From the NCBI GenBank assembly GCA_016794925.1, contig JAEUIW010000009.1, positions 62,001 through 126,000 of the forward strand: a stretch of 64,000 nt of DNA. The letters are read 5' to 3'. The stretch is from Phycisphaerae bacterium (lineage in GTDB: Bacteria > Planctomycetota > Phycisphaerae > Phycisphaerales > UBA1924). The notes under the pieces were generated by a model, which saw nothing but the letters and a program-made list of their open reading frames with translations, ran no database searches and was not told where the DNA came from. A program made the translations under genes and the position numbers. Below are positions 56,474 to 63,593 of the stretch, piece after piece; the first letter of the stretch is position 1, and each line of letters starts with the position of its first letter.

Positions 56474-57658
56474 ATGTCGCAACGGAGTCGGAGTCTGAGC
56501 GCGGGCGGGCGCCGAAGGGTCGCGCGGCAGAGCGCCGGGCTGGCGCTGGCGGGGGCGTTCTTTACGTTCGCGCCGATCGGGTTCCTGATGCAGCTGCTCG
56601 GAGATCAGCCCGGGGGGATCCCCAGCGGTCTGCTCGGGGCGGCCGTGTCGGGTCTGATCAGCATCGGCTGGGCTTCGTCGTTCATGTTCAGCCTGCGGTT
56701 GCTGCCGCTGGTGATCCTGTTCCAGGTGTTCGTGCCACCGGCGGCGTTCTACTACCTCGGGCGGTGGGGGTGGCTTGACATCGGACCCGAGTTGTCTTCT
56801 GCACACACGCGGCTCGGGCTCTGCCTGCTGAGCGCCGCGTCGATGGTGATCGGGTACGTGCTGGCGATCATGTTCACCCGCCGAATTGAGTCCGTCGCCG
56901 CGCGAGCCCAGGCCGAGCTCGATCTCGCTGGGCAGATCCATCGTGCCCTGGTGCCGACAATTCGCCGGTGCGAGCACGGGCTGATGATCATCGGGCGCAG
57001 CGAGGCAAGCAGTGAAATGGGCGGCGACCTGATCGATGTGGTGGTGCGTGCCGATCGGGTGGACGTCTATCTCGCCGATGTCGCGGGGCACGGCGTCAAG
57101 GCCGGCGTCGTCATGGGCATGGTCAAGAGCGCCGTGCGCATGGCCGAACGTGGGAGTGATGACCTTGCGGAGCTGGTCAGCGCCGTCAACCATGTCCTTG
57201 AGGAGATCACCGAGCCGTCCATGTTCGTGACCTTCGCGGCGCTGCGGTTCGAACGCGCCGGACCGAGCGGCGGTTGGCGCGTCCATCATGTGGTCGCCGG
57301 TCATCCTCCGCTGCTCCTGCACCGCGCTGCGTCCGGAGAGGTCGAGGAGCTCGGTCCCACGTCGATGCCGTTGGGAGTGGACCCGGTCGAGCGGTTCACC
57401 CCGGGAACGGTGCGGTCGGATATCGGGGACACGTTCGTGCTCTACACCGACGGTCTGACCGAAACAGCGGATCCCGGCGGTCACATGTTCGGGGTCGAGG
57501 CACTGAAGGCCGCCGTGCGTGTGGCGCTGCGTGGCCGATCCACCCGGCCCGACGCGGCCCTCGAGCACGTACTCTCCGCCGTGCGCGCGCACGGGCCGCA
57601 GTCGGACGATCGGACGTTGCTGCTGGTGCGCGTCGAGGACAATCCCGCGGTCGCTTGA
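56474..57658 (+). CDS. membrane PP2C-type (SpoIIE) phosphatase
   Basis: 394 aa. Four hydrophobic helices span roughly residues 18-135 (LALAGAFFTFAPIGFLMQLLG, GLISIGWASSFMFSLRLLPLVILFQVF, LGLCLLSAASMVIGYVLAIMF), then a short coiled linker and a SpoIIE/PP2C domain: DLAGQIHRALVPTIRRCEHGLMIIGRSEASSEMGGDLIDVV (first metal Asp), VYLADVAGHGVKAG, HHVVAGHPPLLLH, FVLYTDGLTET and QSDDRTLLLV (last metal Asps). Such enzymes dephosphorylate anti-sigma-factor antagonists or similar Ser/Thr-phosphoproteins. It starts 55 bp after the YbbR-like gene and precedes an HD-GYP gene. With the kinase at 51454 it forms a signalling neighbourhood. Confidence 0.9.
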   Translation: MSQRSRSLSAGGRRRVARQSAGLALAGAFFTFAPIGFLMQLLGDQPGGIPSGLLGAAVSGLISIGWASSFMFSLRLLPLVILFQVFVPPAAFYYLGRWGWLDIGPELSSAHTRLGLCLLSAASMVIGYVLAIMFTRRIESVAARAQAELDLAGQIHRALVPTIRRCEHGLMIIGRSEASSEMGGDLIDVVVRADRVDVYLADVAGHGVKAGVVMGMVKSAVRMAERGSDDLAELVSAVNHVLEEITEPSMFVTFAALRFERAGPSGGWRVHHVVAGHPPLLLHRAASGEVEELGPTSMPLGVDPVERFTPGTVRSDIGDTFVLYTDGLTETADPGGHMFGVEALKAAVRVALRGRSTRPDAALEHVLSAVRAHGPQSDDRTLLLVRVEDNPAVA

Positions 57659-57720
57659 TGTGGCGTGCTTGTCCGATAACAATGTGAACCGCACGAACTT
57701 GGGGCTGAAGAGAACACCAC

Positions 57721-57732
57721 GAAACCGGTTTC
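57721..57732. promoter_or_regulatory. 12-bp perfect palindrome upstream of the HD-GYP gene
   Basis: GAAACCGGTTTC covers the -35 position of the TAAACT hexamer at 57745-57750, 42 bp before GTG 57775. An operator is plausible. Confidence 0.45.
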
Positions 57733-57744
57733 AGGTTCGGGCGA

Positions 57745-57750
57745 TAAACT
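57745..57750 (+). promoter_or_regulatory. -10 hexamer TAAACT, HD-GYP gene
   Basis: TAAACT lies 24 nt before GTG 57775, which has AGGGG about 7 nt upstream. Confidence 0.4.
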
Positions 57751-57774
57751 CGGGTCCTACCACAGGGGCCGCGC

Positions 57775-58470
57775 GTGATCGTCAAGACCGTTGAGTCGCT
57801 GGTAAGACAAATCGAAGCGAAGGACCTCTCGACCGCCGCGCACACGTGGAGGGTGGTGCTGTACACGCGTGCGATGGCGGAAGAGGCCGGGCTTGAAGCA
57901 GAACGCATCGAGCGGCTCACGCACGCCGCGGCGTTGCACGACGTGGGCAAGATCGATATTCCCGATCGGATTCTCCAGAAGCCCGGTCCCCTGGACAAGG
58001 ACGAGTTCGAGGTCATCAAGCGGCACACGCAATTGGGATACGCGCGCCTGATCCGTCTTCAAGAGCGGGATGAATTGGTGCTGGATCTGGTTCGGCATCA
58101 CCACGAGCGCTGGGACGGTCGGGGGTACCCTGACGGTCTGAAGGGGGACGAGATCCCGGTGGCGGCGCGCTACTTCGCGGTCATCGACAGTTTCGACGCC
58201 ATGACCAGTTTTCGGCCGTACCGGGCCGACGTCGGCGAAGAGGCCGCGCGTCGTGCAGTTGAGGAACTGCGCACCGGAATCGGCTCGAGATACTGCGCCG
58301 AGAGTGTGGAAATGTTCGAAGCGCTGCACGGCAGCGGGAGGCTGGATTGGATCCGGGAGTACTACAACGACACATGCCCGGTGGGCTTCGAAACCCAAGG
58401 CGTGCTGGTCGCCGCGACCTCCAAATACGGTCCCACGACACCGGTTGCGGTTGTCGAGACAAGGACCTGA
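57775..58470 (+). CDS. HD-GYP domain phosphodiesterase
   Basis: 231 aa, GTG start, mostly one HD-GYP domain: EAKDLSTAAHTWRVVLYTRAMAEEAGL, HAAALHDVGKIDIPDRILQKPGPL (HD catalytic pair), HHHERWDGRGYPDGLKGDEIP (the GYP loop with its metal His) and VIDSFDAMTSFRPYR. This family hydrolyses cyclic di-GMP, or sometimes cGAMP. No receiver domain is fused, so it is a stand-alone cytoplasmic enzyme, probably regulated by expression. A palindrome overlaps its promoter region. It is near the SpoIIE phosphatase and the cyclase-kinase, suggesting a signalling region. Convergent with rpmH. Confidence 0.92.
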   Translation: MIVKTVESLVRQIEAKDLSTAAHTWRVVLYTRAMAEEAGLEAERIERLTHAAALHDVGKIDIPDRILQKPGPLDKDEFEVIKRHTQLGYARLIRLQERDELVLDLVRHHHERWDGRGYPDGLKGDEIPVAARYFAVIDSFDAMTSFRPYRADVGEEAARRAVEELRTGIGSRYCAESVEMFEALHGSGRLDWIREYYNDTCPVGFETQGVLVAATSKYGPTTPVAVVETRT

Positions 58471-58506
58471 ACTGGTTCACTTCAGCAGACCAGCGACGGG
58501 GTCGGG

Positions 58507-58653
58507 CTACATCCGATCATCGGCACGATTGAGCGAGCGGCCCGCCCGGCGCTGGCGGTTGATGAGCTTGCGCCCGTTCTTGGTCTTCATGCGGGCGCGG
58601 AAGCCGATAGCGCGCTTGCGCTTCAGGCGGCTGACTCGATGCGGGTAGTGCAT
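58507..58653 (-). CDS. rpmH: 50S ribosomal protein L34
   Basis: 48 aa. Sequence MHYPHRVSRLKRKRAIGFRARMKTKNGRKLINRQRRAGRSL keeps the L34 core (GFRARMKTKNGRKxxNxRRxxGR). CAGGAG lies 6 nt before ATG 58653, a well-formed ribosome site, and TATATT further up gives a leadered promoter. The N-terminus MHYPHRVS differs from the usual MKRTYQPS and looks planctomycete-specific. rnpA, normally the next gene, is 54 kb away in this window. The gene is convergent with the HD-GYP gene and divergent from RNase III. The C-terminal NRADDRM is a short extra tail. Confidence 0.93.
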   Translation of the reverse strand: MHYPHRVSRLKRKRAIGFRARMKTKNGRKLINRQRRAGRSLNRADDRM

Positions 58654-59008
58654 AAACGGCTCCTGCGGTCCGAAGGGCGGGAATATAGGGGAGCCGCGCG
58701 GGCGGGGCCAGCACGGCAGGAATGTCGGGGATTGAAATTCCCCTGAATGTGGTGACTTGTTGGTTACAAGGGTACTATTTGCAGTGACCGCGATTGGCCC
58801 GTCGAGTCGGCGAGCCGAAAATGTGGTCTGCCATGGGCGCGTGGTTGGGTGAGAGTCAGGTTCGCGGGCGACCGGGCGGCGAGTTCCGTTCCTGAGTGGA
58901 CGGAACCGGCCGCGAGGCCGCTGAGCGAGCTTGACGGGAGCCGGGATTCGGCGCGGTTGTGGCCGCGTCATCCGGATAGGGGGGACGCGTCCGTTCGGAG
59001 CGGCCGGG
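58654..59008. other. intergenic region between rpmH and rnc
   Basis: 355 bp between divergent genes. It holds the rpmH promoter, an AT-rich pocket near 58740-58790 with a possible plus-strand TACTAT hexamer, and a GGGGA/TCCCC mini-hairpin near 58730. No convincing gene. The rnc leader would be long (about 200 nt), which could matter if RNase III controls its own mRNA, as in E. coli; no such stem was proven. Confidence 0.45.
58682..58687 (-). promoter_or_regulatory. -10 hexamer TATATT, rpmH
   Basis: TATATT on the minus strand, 28 nt before ATG 58653, in an otherwise GC-rich stretch. Confidence 0.45.
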
Positions 59009-59782
59009 ATGACTACTGAGGACACTCGAAGCCGGGCGGAGCGTGCGATCGGGTACGACTTCCGGGATCCGACCTTGCTGGAGCGCGCGCTGACGCACGC
59101 TTCGATCGCCGATGCTCGGGTTCGGAGCAACGAACGGATGGAGTACCTGGGTGATGCGGTGCTCGGTCTGGTTGCGTGCGAGATGATCTATCTCCGGTTC
59201 CCGGAGCAGCTTGAAGGTGAGATGACGAAGATCAAGTCAGCGGTGGTCTCCCGAACGACCTGCGGGGCGATGGCGGAGAGTCTCGGGCTGTCGGACTACC
59301 TGTCGATCGGCAAGGGGATGAAACAGCAGGACGGATTGCCCAACTCGCTGCTGGCGGCGGCGCTGGAAGCGGTGGTCGCGGCGATCTACCTGGACGGGGG
59401 GCTGGACCCGGCCCGCGAGTTCCTGGTTCCGCTGCTCGAGCCGCACGTCGAGCGTGCCGCGGCGAGCGGCCACCAGGAGAACTACAAGTCAATCCTGCAA
59501 CAGCATGCGCAGCAGCATCTCGACGTCGCTCCGCTGTACGTGGTGCTGTCGCAGGTCGGGCCGGATCACGCCAAACGCTTCGAGGTGAGCGTGGAATTGG
59601 CCGGCGTGCGCCACACGCCGGGAGTGGGGGCGAGCAAGAAATCGGCCGAGCAGGCCGCGGCGCGCCTGGCGCTGGTGGCGCTCGGGGTGATCGCGGCGGA
59701 CGGGTCATCCGAGGCGAGCGCGGATGTGCGTCCGCCTGTCGATTGCTCCGGGAACGGCGGGGTGGCTGCGGAACCGGATTGA
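59009..59782 (+). CDS. rnc: ribonuclease III
   Basis: 257 aa. Cleaves double-stranded RNA in rRNA and mRNA maturation. Endonuclease domain 1-155: NERMEYLGDAVL (E42, E45, D49 stand where E. coli has E38, E41, D45), EGEMTKIKSAVVSR, LPNSLLAAALEAVVAAIYLDGG. In the last block Glu (E120, E. coli E117) is present, but the preceding Asp (E. coli D114) is Ala117. The dsRNA-binding domain (QENYKSILQQHAQQ, FEVSVELAGVRHTPGVGASKKSAEQAAARLAL) is intact. E117 and D45 are the residues reported as critical in E. coli, so activity is still expected. An unstructured acidic tail ends the protein. Confidence 0.93.
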   Translation: MTTEDTRSRAERAIGYDFRDPTLLERALTHASIADARVRSNERMEYLGDAVLGLVACEMIYLRFPEQLEGEMTKIKSAVVSRTTCGAMAESLGLSDYLSIGKGMKQQDGLPNSLLAAALEAVVAAIYLDGGLDPAREFLVPLLEPHVERAAASGHQENYKSILQQHAQQHLDVAPLYVVLSQVGPDHAKRFEVSVELAGVRHTPGVGASKKSAEQAAARLALVALGVIAADGSSEASADVRPPVDCSGNGGVAAEPD

Positions 59783-59794
59783 GGCGAATTCGGG

Positions 59795-59800
59795 TATGCT
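59795..59800 (+). promoter_or_regulatory. -10 hexamer TATGCT, DUF3500 gene
   Basis: TATGCT lies 33 nt before GTG 59834; the leader carries GAGGAG about 6 nt before the start. Confidence 0.4.
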
Positions 59801-59833
59801 CCTGCGCTCGTCGGAGCGAGCGAGGAGCGCACG

Positions 59834-60910
59834 GTGATGAGATCTACGAAGGGTTCGTGGGCCGTGCTGGCGCTGCTGGGCGGCTCGGCGTTGGTGTCGG
59901 CACGAATCGGGAGGTTCGACGACGGCGGCGCTCGGATGGAGATGGGTCAGGCGGCCCGAGCGTGGCTGGCCACGCTCGGACCCGAACTCGCACAGCGGGC
60001 GCGGTTCGCGTACGACGCGAAGGAACGCACGGACTGGCGGTTCGTTCCGGGTGAACGCGCGGGCGTGTCGTTCAAGGAAATGAACGACACGCAACGGCGC
60101 GCGGGGCACGCCCTGCTCCGCTCCGGGATGAGCGCGTCGGGGTACCTCAAGACGACCTCGATCATGCAGCTGGACATGGTGCTGCGCGACCTGGAACGGG
60201 CCCGCGGCGGCGACGGCGCTTCGCGCGATCCCGAGCGATACGTGCTGGCGGTGTTCGGCGAGCCCGGCGGCGCCACGCCCTGGGGGTGGAAGGTCGAGGG
60301 CCACCATGTGAGCCTGAATTTCTCGTCGGTCGACGAGGAACTGACCGCGACCACCCCGAGCTTCCTCGGCGCCAATCCCGCCGAGGTACGCGACGGTCCC
60401 CGGGCCGGATTGCGCGTGCTGTCGGCGGAGGAGGACCTCGGACGACGGTTGGCGCGATCGCTCTCCCCCGAGCAGCGTCGGGTCGCGGTTTCGGCCGAGG
60501 CGGCCCCGCGCGACGTGCTGCTCGGGCCGGGCACGAGCGCCGCGGGCGTCGAGGCGCGGGGCGTGGCCTACTCGGATCTGACACCCGATCAACGCGAGCT
60601 CGTGGAAGCGCTCATCGGCACGTACGCGGGGAATCTCCGCGGCGATCTGCGAGCGTGGCAGCTCGCGCGTCTTCGCGCAGCGGGCATCGAGAAGGTCCGG
60701 TTCTCGTGGGCCGGGCGCCTGGAGTCCGGGCAGGGGCATTATTACCGCCTGCAGGGACCGACGTTCATCATCGAGTACGACAACACGCAGGACGGGGCGA
60801 ACCACGTCCATACCGTGTGGCGCGATCCGGTCCACGACTTCGGGAGTGGGCGTGACGACCCGCTGCGCAGGCACCTGGGCGAGGACCACGGCGTGAGGCC
60901 GATCGAGTGA
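59834..60910 (+). CDS. exported DUF3500 protein
   Basis: 358 aa from GTG 59834 (ATG 59837 is next in the same frame), with GAGGAG 6 nt upstream. A signal-like N-terminus (KGSWAVLALLGGSALVSA) suggests export. The body matches DUF3500: FAYDAKERTDWRFVPGERAGVSFKEMNDTQRRAGHALLRSGMSASGYLKTTSIMQLD, FGEPGGATPWGWKVEGHHVSLNFSSVDEELTATTPSFLGANPAEV, and near the end GHYYRLQGPTFIIEYDNTQDGANHVHTVWRDPVHDFG. The conserved W, H and E residues suggest an enzyme, but no activity is established. It lies 51 bp past rnc and before the fucosidase pair. Confidence 0.88.
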   Translation: MMRSTKGSWAVLALLGGSALVSARIGRFDDGGARMEMGQAARAWLATLGPELAQRARFAYDAKERTDWRFVPGERAGVSFKEMNDTQRRAGHALLRSGMSASGYLKTTSIMQLDMVLRDLERARGGDGASRDPERYVLAVFGEPGGATPWGWKVEGHHVSLNFSSVDEELTATTPSFLGANPAEVRDGPRAGLRVLSAEEDLGRRLARSLSPEQRRVAVSAEAAPRDVLLGPGTSAAGVEARGVAYSDLTPDQRELVEALIGTYAGNLRGDLRAWQLARLRAAGIEKVRFSWAGRLESGQGHYYRLQGPTFIIEYDNTQDGANHVHTVWRDPVHDFGSGRDDPLRRHLGEDHGVRPIE

Positions 60911-60971
60911 GCCCCAAGCGTCGGTGGAGCAAACGATCGCGTGCGACGGGATGATCGATCGTGGAGGCACC

Positions 60972-63593
60972 ATGTACCAATCGGGCCTGAGTCGTCTACT
61001 GCGAGCGGCGTTGTTTGTTGTTGCGGCGTGGTGCGCCGCGCATTCGTCGAGGGCCCTTGCGCAAGAGGAGGAACTCCATCAGCGAGACATGACGCTGATG
61101 TACGACCGGCCCGCGCGGACCTGGGCCGAGGCGTTGCCGATGGGCAATGGTCGTTTGGGAGCCATGATGTACGGGGGGATCTGGCGGGAGCGCATTCAAC
61201 TCAACGAGATCACCGTCTGGAGCGGGGGACCGCAGGATGCGGACCGTCCCGAGGCCCTGGCGGCGCTGGGGCCGGTCCGCGATCTGCTCGCCGCGGGCAG
61301 GGTACGTGAGGCGGAAGAGGCAGCAAACCGGGCGCTGATCTGCCGCGGGCCCGGGTCGCATCACGGGAGCGGCTGGCAGCACGATTTCGGATCCTACCAA
61401 ACGCTGGGCGATCTCTGGATCGAGCAGAGCATCCGCCCCGAGGAGGGCGAGGAAGCGGAACGCGAACGAAAGGAGCATGGTCGATCGGAATGGGAACTGG
61501 ATCCGACGACCACGCCGGGCGCGTACCGGCGGTTCCTCGACCTCGACAAGGCGCTGGGGGGCTGGTTCATCGGCCTTGGGAAGGAGGACATGATCAGACG
61601 CGACGTTTTCGCCAGTCGTGAAGACGACGTGCTCGTGATCGTGTTCTCCGCGACCAAGCCGGGCATGATCAACTTCCGCGCGCGGCTCGACCGCGACGAA
61701 CGGAACGCGTGCGCTCCTTGGAAGAACGACGCACCCATCGAGCCGCGCACAGGCGAGGGGCCCTCCCGGCTCGCCGCGGAGCGATCCGCGGTCGACGAAC
61801 TGCTGATGCAAGGTCGCACCGTGGGGTCCCGCGGCGTGGGATTCGCGGCCCGTGTCCGCGCGTGGGCGCGGGGCGGGGACATCGAGGTTCGTGACGGATG
61901 GCTGACCGTCGAGGGTGCGGATCTCGCGGCGCTGATCGTTGCCGCGGCGACCGACTTCGATCCGGACGTGACCGCGAAGGGCGGGGCCCTGCCCCCCGGT
62001 GGGGGAGCCCCCGATCCCGTTCGGGTGACCCTCCAGCGGGTGTCCCGAGCGAACGAGATGGGCCCGACGGCCCTGTTCGAGTCGCACGCGCGCGCGTATC
62101 AGAAGCTGTACGGCCGGGTGACGCTCGACTTCGGCGCGAACGACGCCGCGCTGCTCACCACGCCGGATCGGCTGGAGCGCGTGCGGCGTGGCGAGGCGGA
62201 TCCGGCTCTCGCGGCGCTGTATTTCCAGTTCGCTCGCTACCTGCTGATTTCGAGCTCGCGCCCCGGCGGGCTGCCGGCGAATCTCCAGGGACTCTGGTGC
62301 AACCACCATGACGCCCCGTGGAACGCCGATTACCACGCGGACATCAACGTGCAGATGAACTACTGGCCGGCAGAGGTTGCCAACCTCGCGGAGCTGCACA
62401 CGCCGCTGCTCGACTTCATCGCCCGCTTGGCGGAGCCCGGCGCCCGGACCGCGCGCGTCCACTACGACGCATCGGGCTGGACGGTTCACGCCGTGACGAA
62501 TCCGTGGGGGTTCACTTCTCCGGGCGAGGCGCCGCAGTGGGGGTTGTTCCCGATGGCCGGTCCCTGGCTGGCGCGGCACCTGTGGGAACACTATGAGTTC
62601 GGCCGCGATCGGGCTTACCTCGCCAGGGTGTGGCCGGTGATGCGCGGCGCAGCGGAATTCGTCCTGGATTACCTCGTGGCCGATCCCCGGACCGGTCTGC
62701 TCGTGACCGGGCCGAGCATCTCGCCCGAGAACCGCTACCGGTTGCCGGACGGATCCGAAGCGAGTCTCTGCATGGGACCGACGATGGACCAGCAGATCGC
62801 GCAGGACCTGTTCACGAACTGCATCGACGCGGCCGATGCGCTCGGCGTTGATCGGGAGCTGCGCGCGCGCCTCGCCGCCGCACGCGAGCGGTTGCTGCCG
62901 ATGGCGGTCGGGCGGCACGGTCAGCTCATGGAGTGGGCGGAAGATCACGAAGAGGTCGAGCCGGGCCACCGCCACATGTCGCACTTGTACGGCCTGCACC
63001 CCGGCCGGCAGGTGACGCCGCGCGGGACGCCCGAGCTTGCCCGCGCGGCACGGGTCACGCTCCAACGCCGCCTGGAGGCGGGAGGAGGCCACACCGGCTG
63101 GAGTCGGGCGTGGCTCGTGAATTTCTTCGCGCGCCTGGGCGACGGCGAGGCCGCGTACGCGCACCTCCTGAAACTCTTGAGCGACAGCACGCTGCCCAAT
63201 CTCTTCGACAATCACCCCCCGTTCCAGATCGACGGGAACCTCGGCGCCGCGGCGGGCGTGGCGGAGATGCTCGTGCAGAGCCACACCGGCGTGATCGAGC
63301 TGCTCCCGGCCCTCCCGCCGGCGTGGCCGTCGGGGTGGATCCGGGGGCTGCGCGCGCGGGGCGACTTTGAGGTCGGCCTGGCATGGCGGCAGCAGAAATT
63401 GGCGCGCGCGTGGGTGCGCGCGGGTCTTGGGGGGCCCTGCCGCGTGCGTGCGGTCGGCGGGGCCGACACGGAAACGCTGGTGGTTTCTCGTGCCGAGCGC
63501 GAGGTTCGCACGCGGACGCTCGAAGACGGGACCCTGGAGTTCGAGGCCGAAGGGGGCGCCGAGTACACCCTGACGTGGAGGAAACCCTCATGA
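60972..63593 (+). CDS. GH95 family alpha-L-fucosidase-like glycoside hydrolase
   Basis: 873 aa from ATG 60972 (GGAGG about 5 nt upstream). A signal peptide (LLRAALFVVAAWCAAHSSRALA) predicts export. GH95 signatures are LMYDRPARTWAEALPMGNGRLGAMMYGG, IQLNEITVWSGGPQDADRPEA, ADINVQMNYWPAEVANLAELHTPLLDF, GPSISPENRYRLPDG (region of the catalytic acid) and HRHMSHLYGLHPGRQVTPRGTPELARAARVTLQRR. Members remove alpha-1,2-L-fucose or related galactose from plant, algal or host glycans by inversion. The stop overlaps the next gene by 4 bp (ATGA), a GH29-type fucosidase, so both act on the same substrate. No SusCD or sulfatase is in view. Confidence 0.92.
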   Translation: MYQSGLSRLLRAALFVVAAWCAAHSSRALAQEEELHQRDMTLMYDRPARTWAEALPMGNGRLGAMMYGGIWRERIQLNEITVWSGGPQDADRPEALAALGPVRDLLAAGRVREAEEAANRALICRGPGSHHGSGWQHDFGSYQTLGDLWIEQSIRPEEGEEAERERKEHGRSEWELDPTTTPGAYRRFLDLDKALGGWFIGLGKEDMIRRDVFASREDDVLVIVFSATKPGMINFRARLDRDERNACAPWKNDAPIEPRTGEGPSRLAAERSAVDELLMQGRTVGSRGVGFAARVRAWARGGDIEVRDGWLTVEGADLAALIVAAATDFDPDVTAKGGALPPGGGAPDPVRVTLQRVSRANEMGPTALFESHARAYQKLYGRVTLDFGANDAALLTTPDRLERVRRGEADPALAALYFQFARYLLISSSRPGGLPANLQGLWCNHHDAPWNADYHADINVQMNYWPAEVANLAELHTPLLDFIARLAEPGARTARVHYDASGWTVHAVTNPWGFTSPGEAPQWGLFPMAGPWLARHLWEHYEFGRDRAYLARVWPVMRGAAEFVLDYLVADPRTGLLVTGPSISPENRYRLPDGSEASLCMGPTMDQQIAQDLFTNCIDAADALGVDRELRARLAAARERLLPMAVGRHGQLMEWAEDHEEVEPGHRHMSHLYGLHPGRQVTPRGTPELARAARVTLQRRLEAGGGHTGWSRAWLVNFFARLGDGEAAYAHLLKLLSDSTLPNLFDNHPPFQIDGNLGAAAGVAEMLVQSHTGVIELLPALPPAWPSGWIRGLRARGDFEVGLAWRQQKLARAWVRAGLGGPCRVRAVGGADTETLVVSRAEREVRTRTLEDGTLEFEAEGGAEYTLTWRKPS

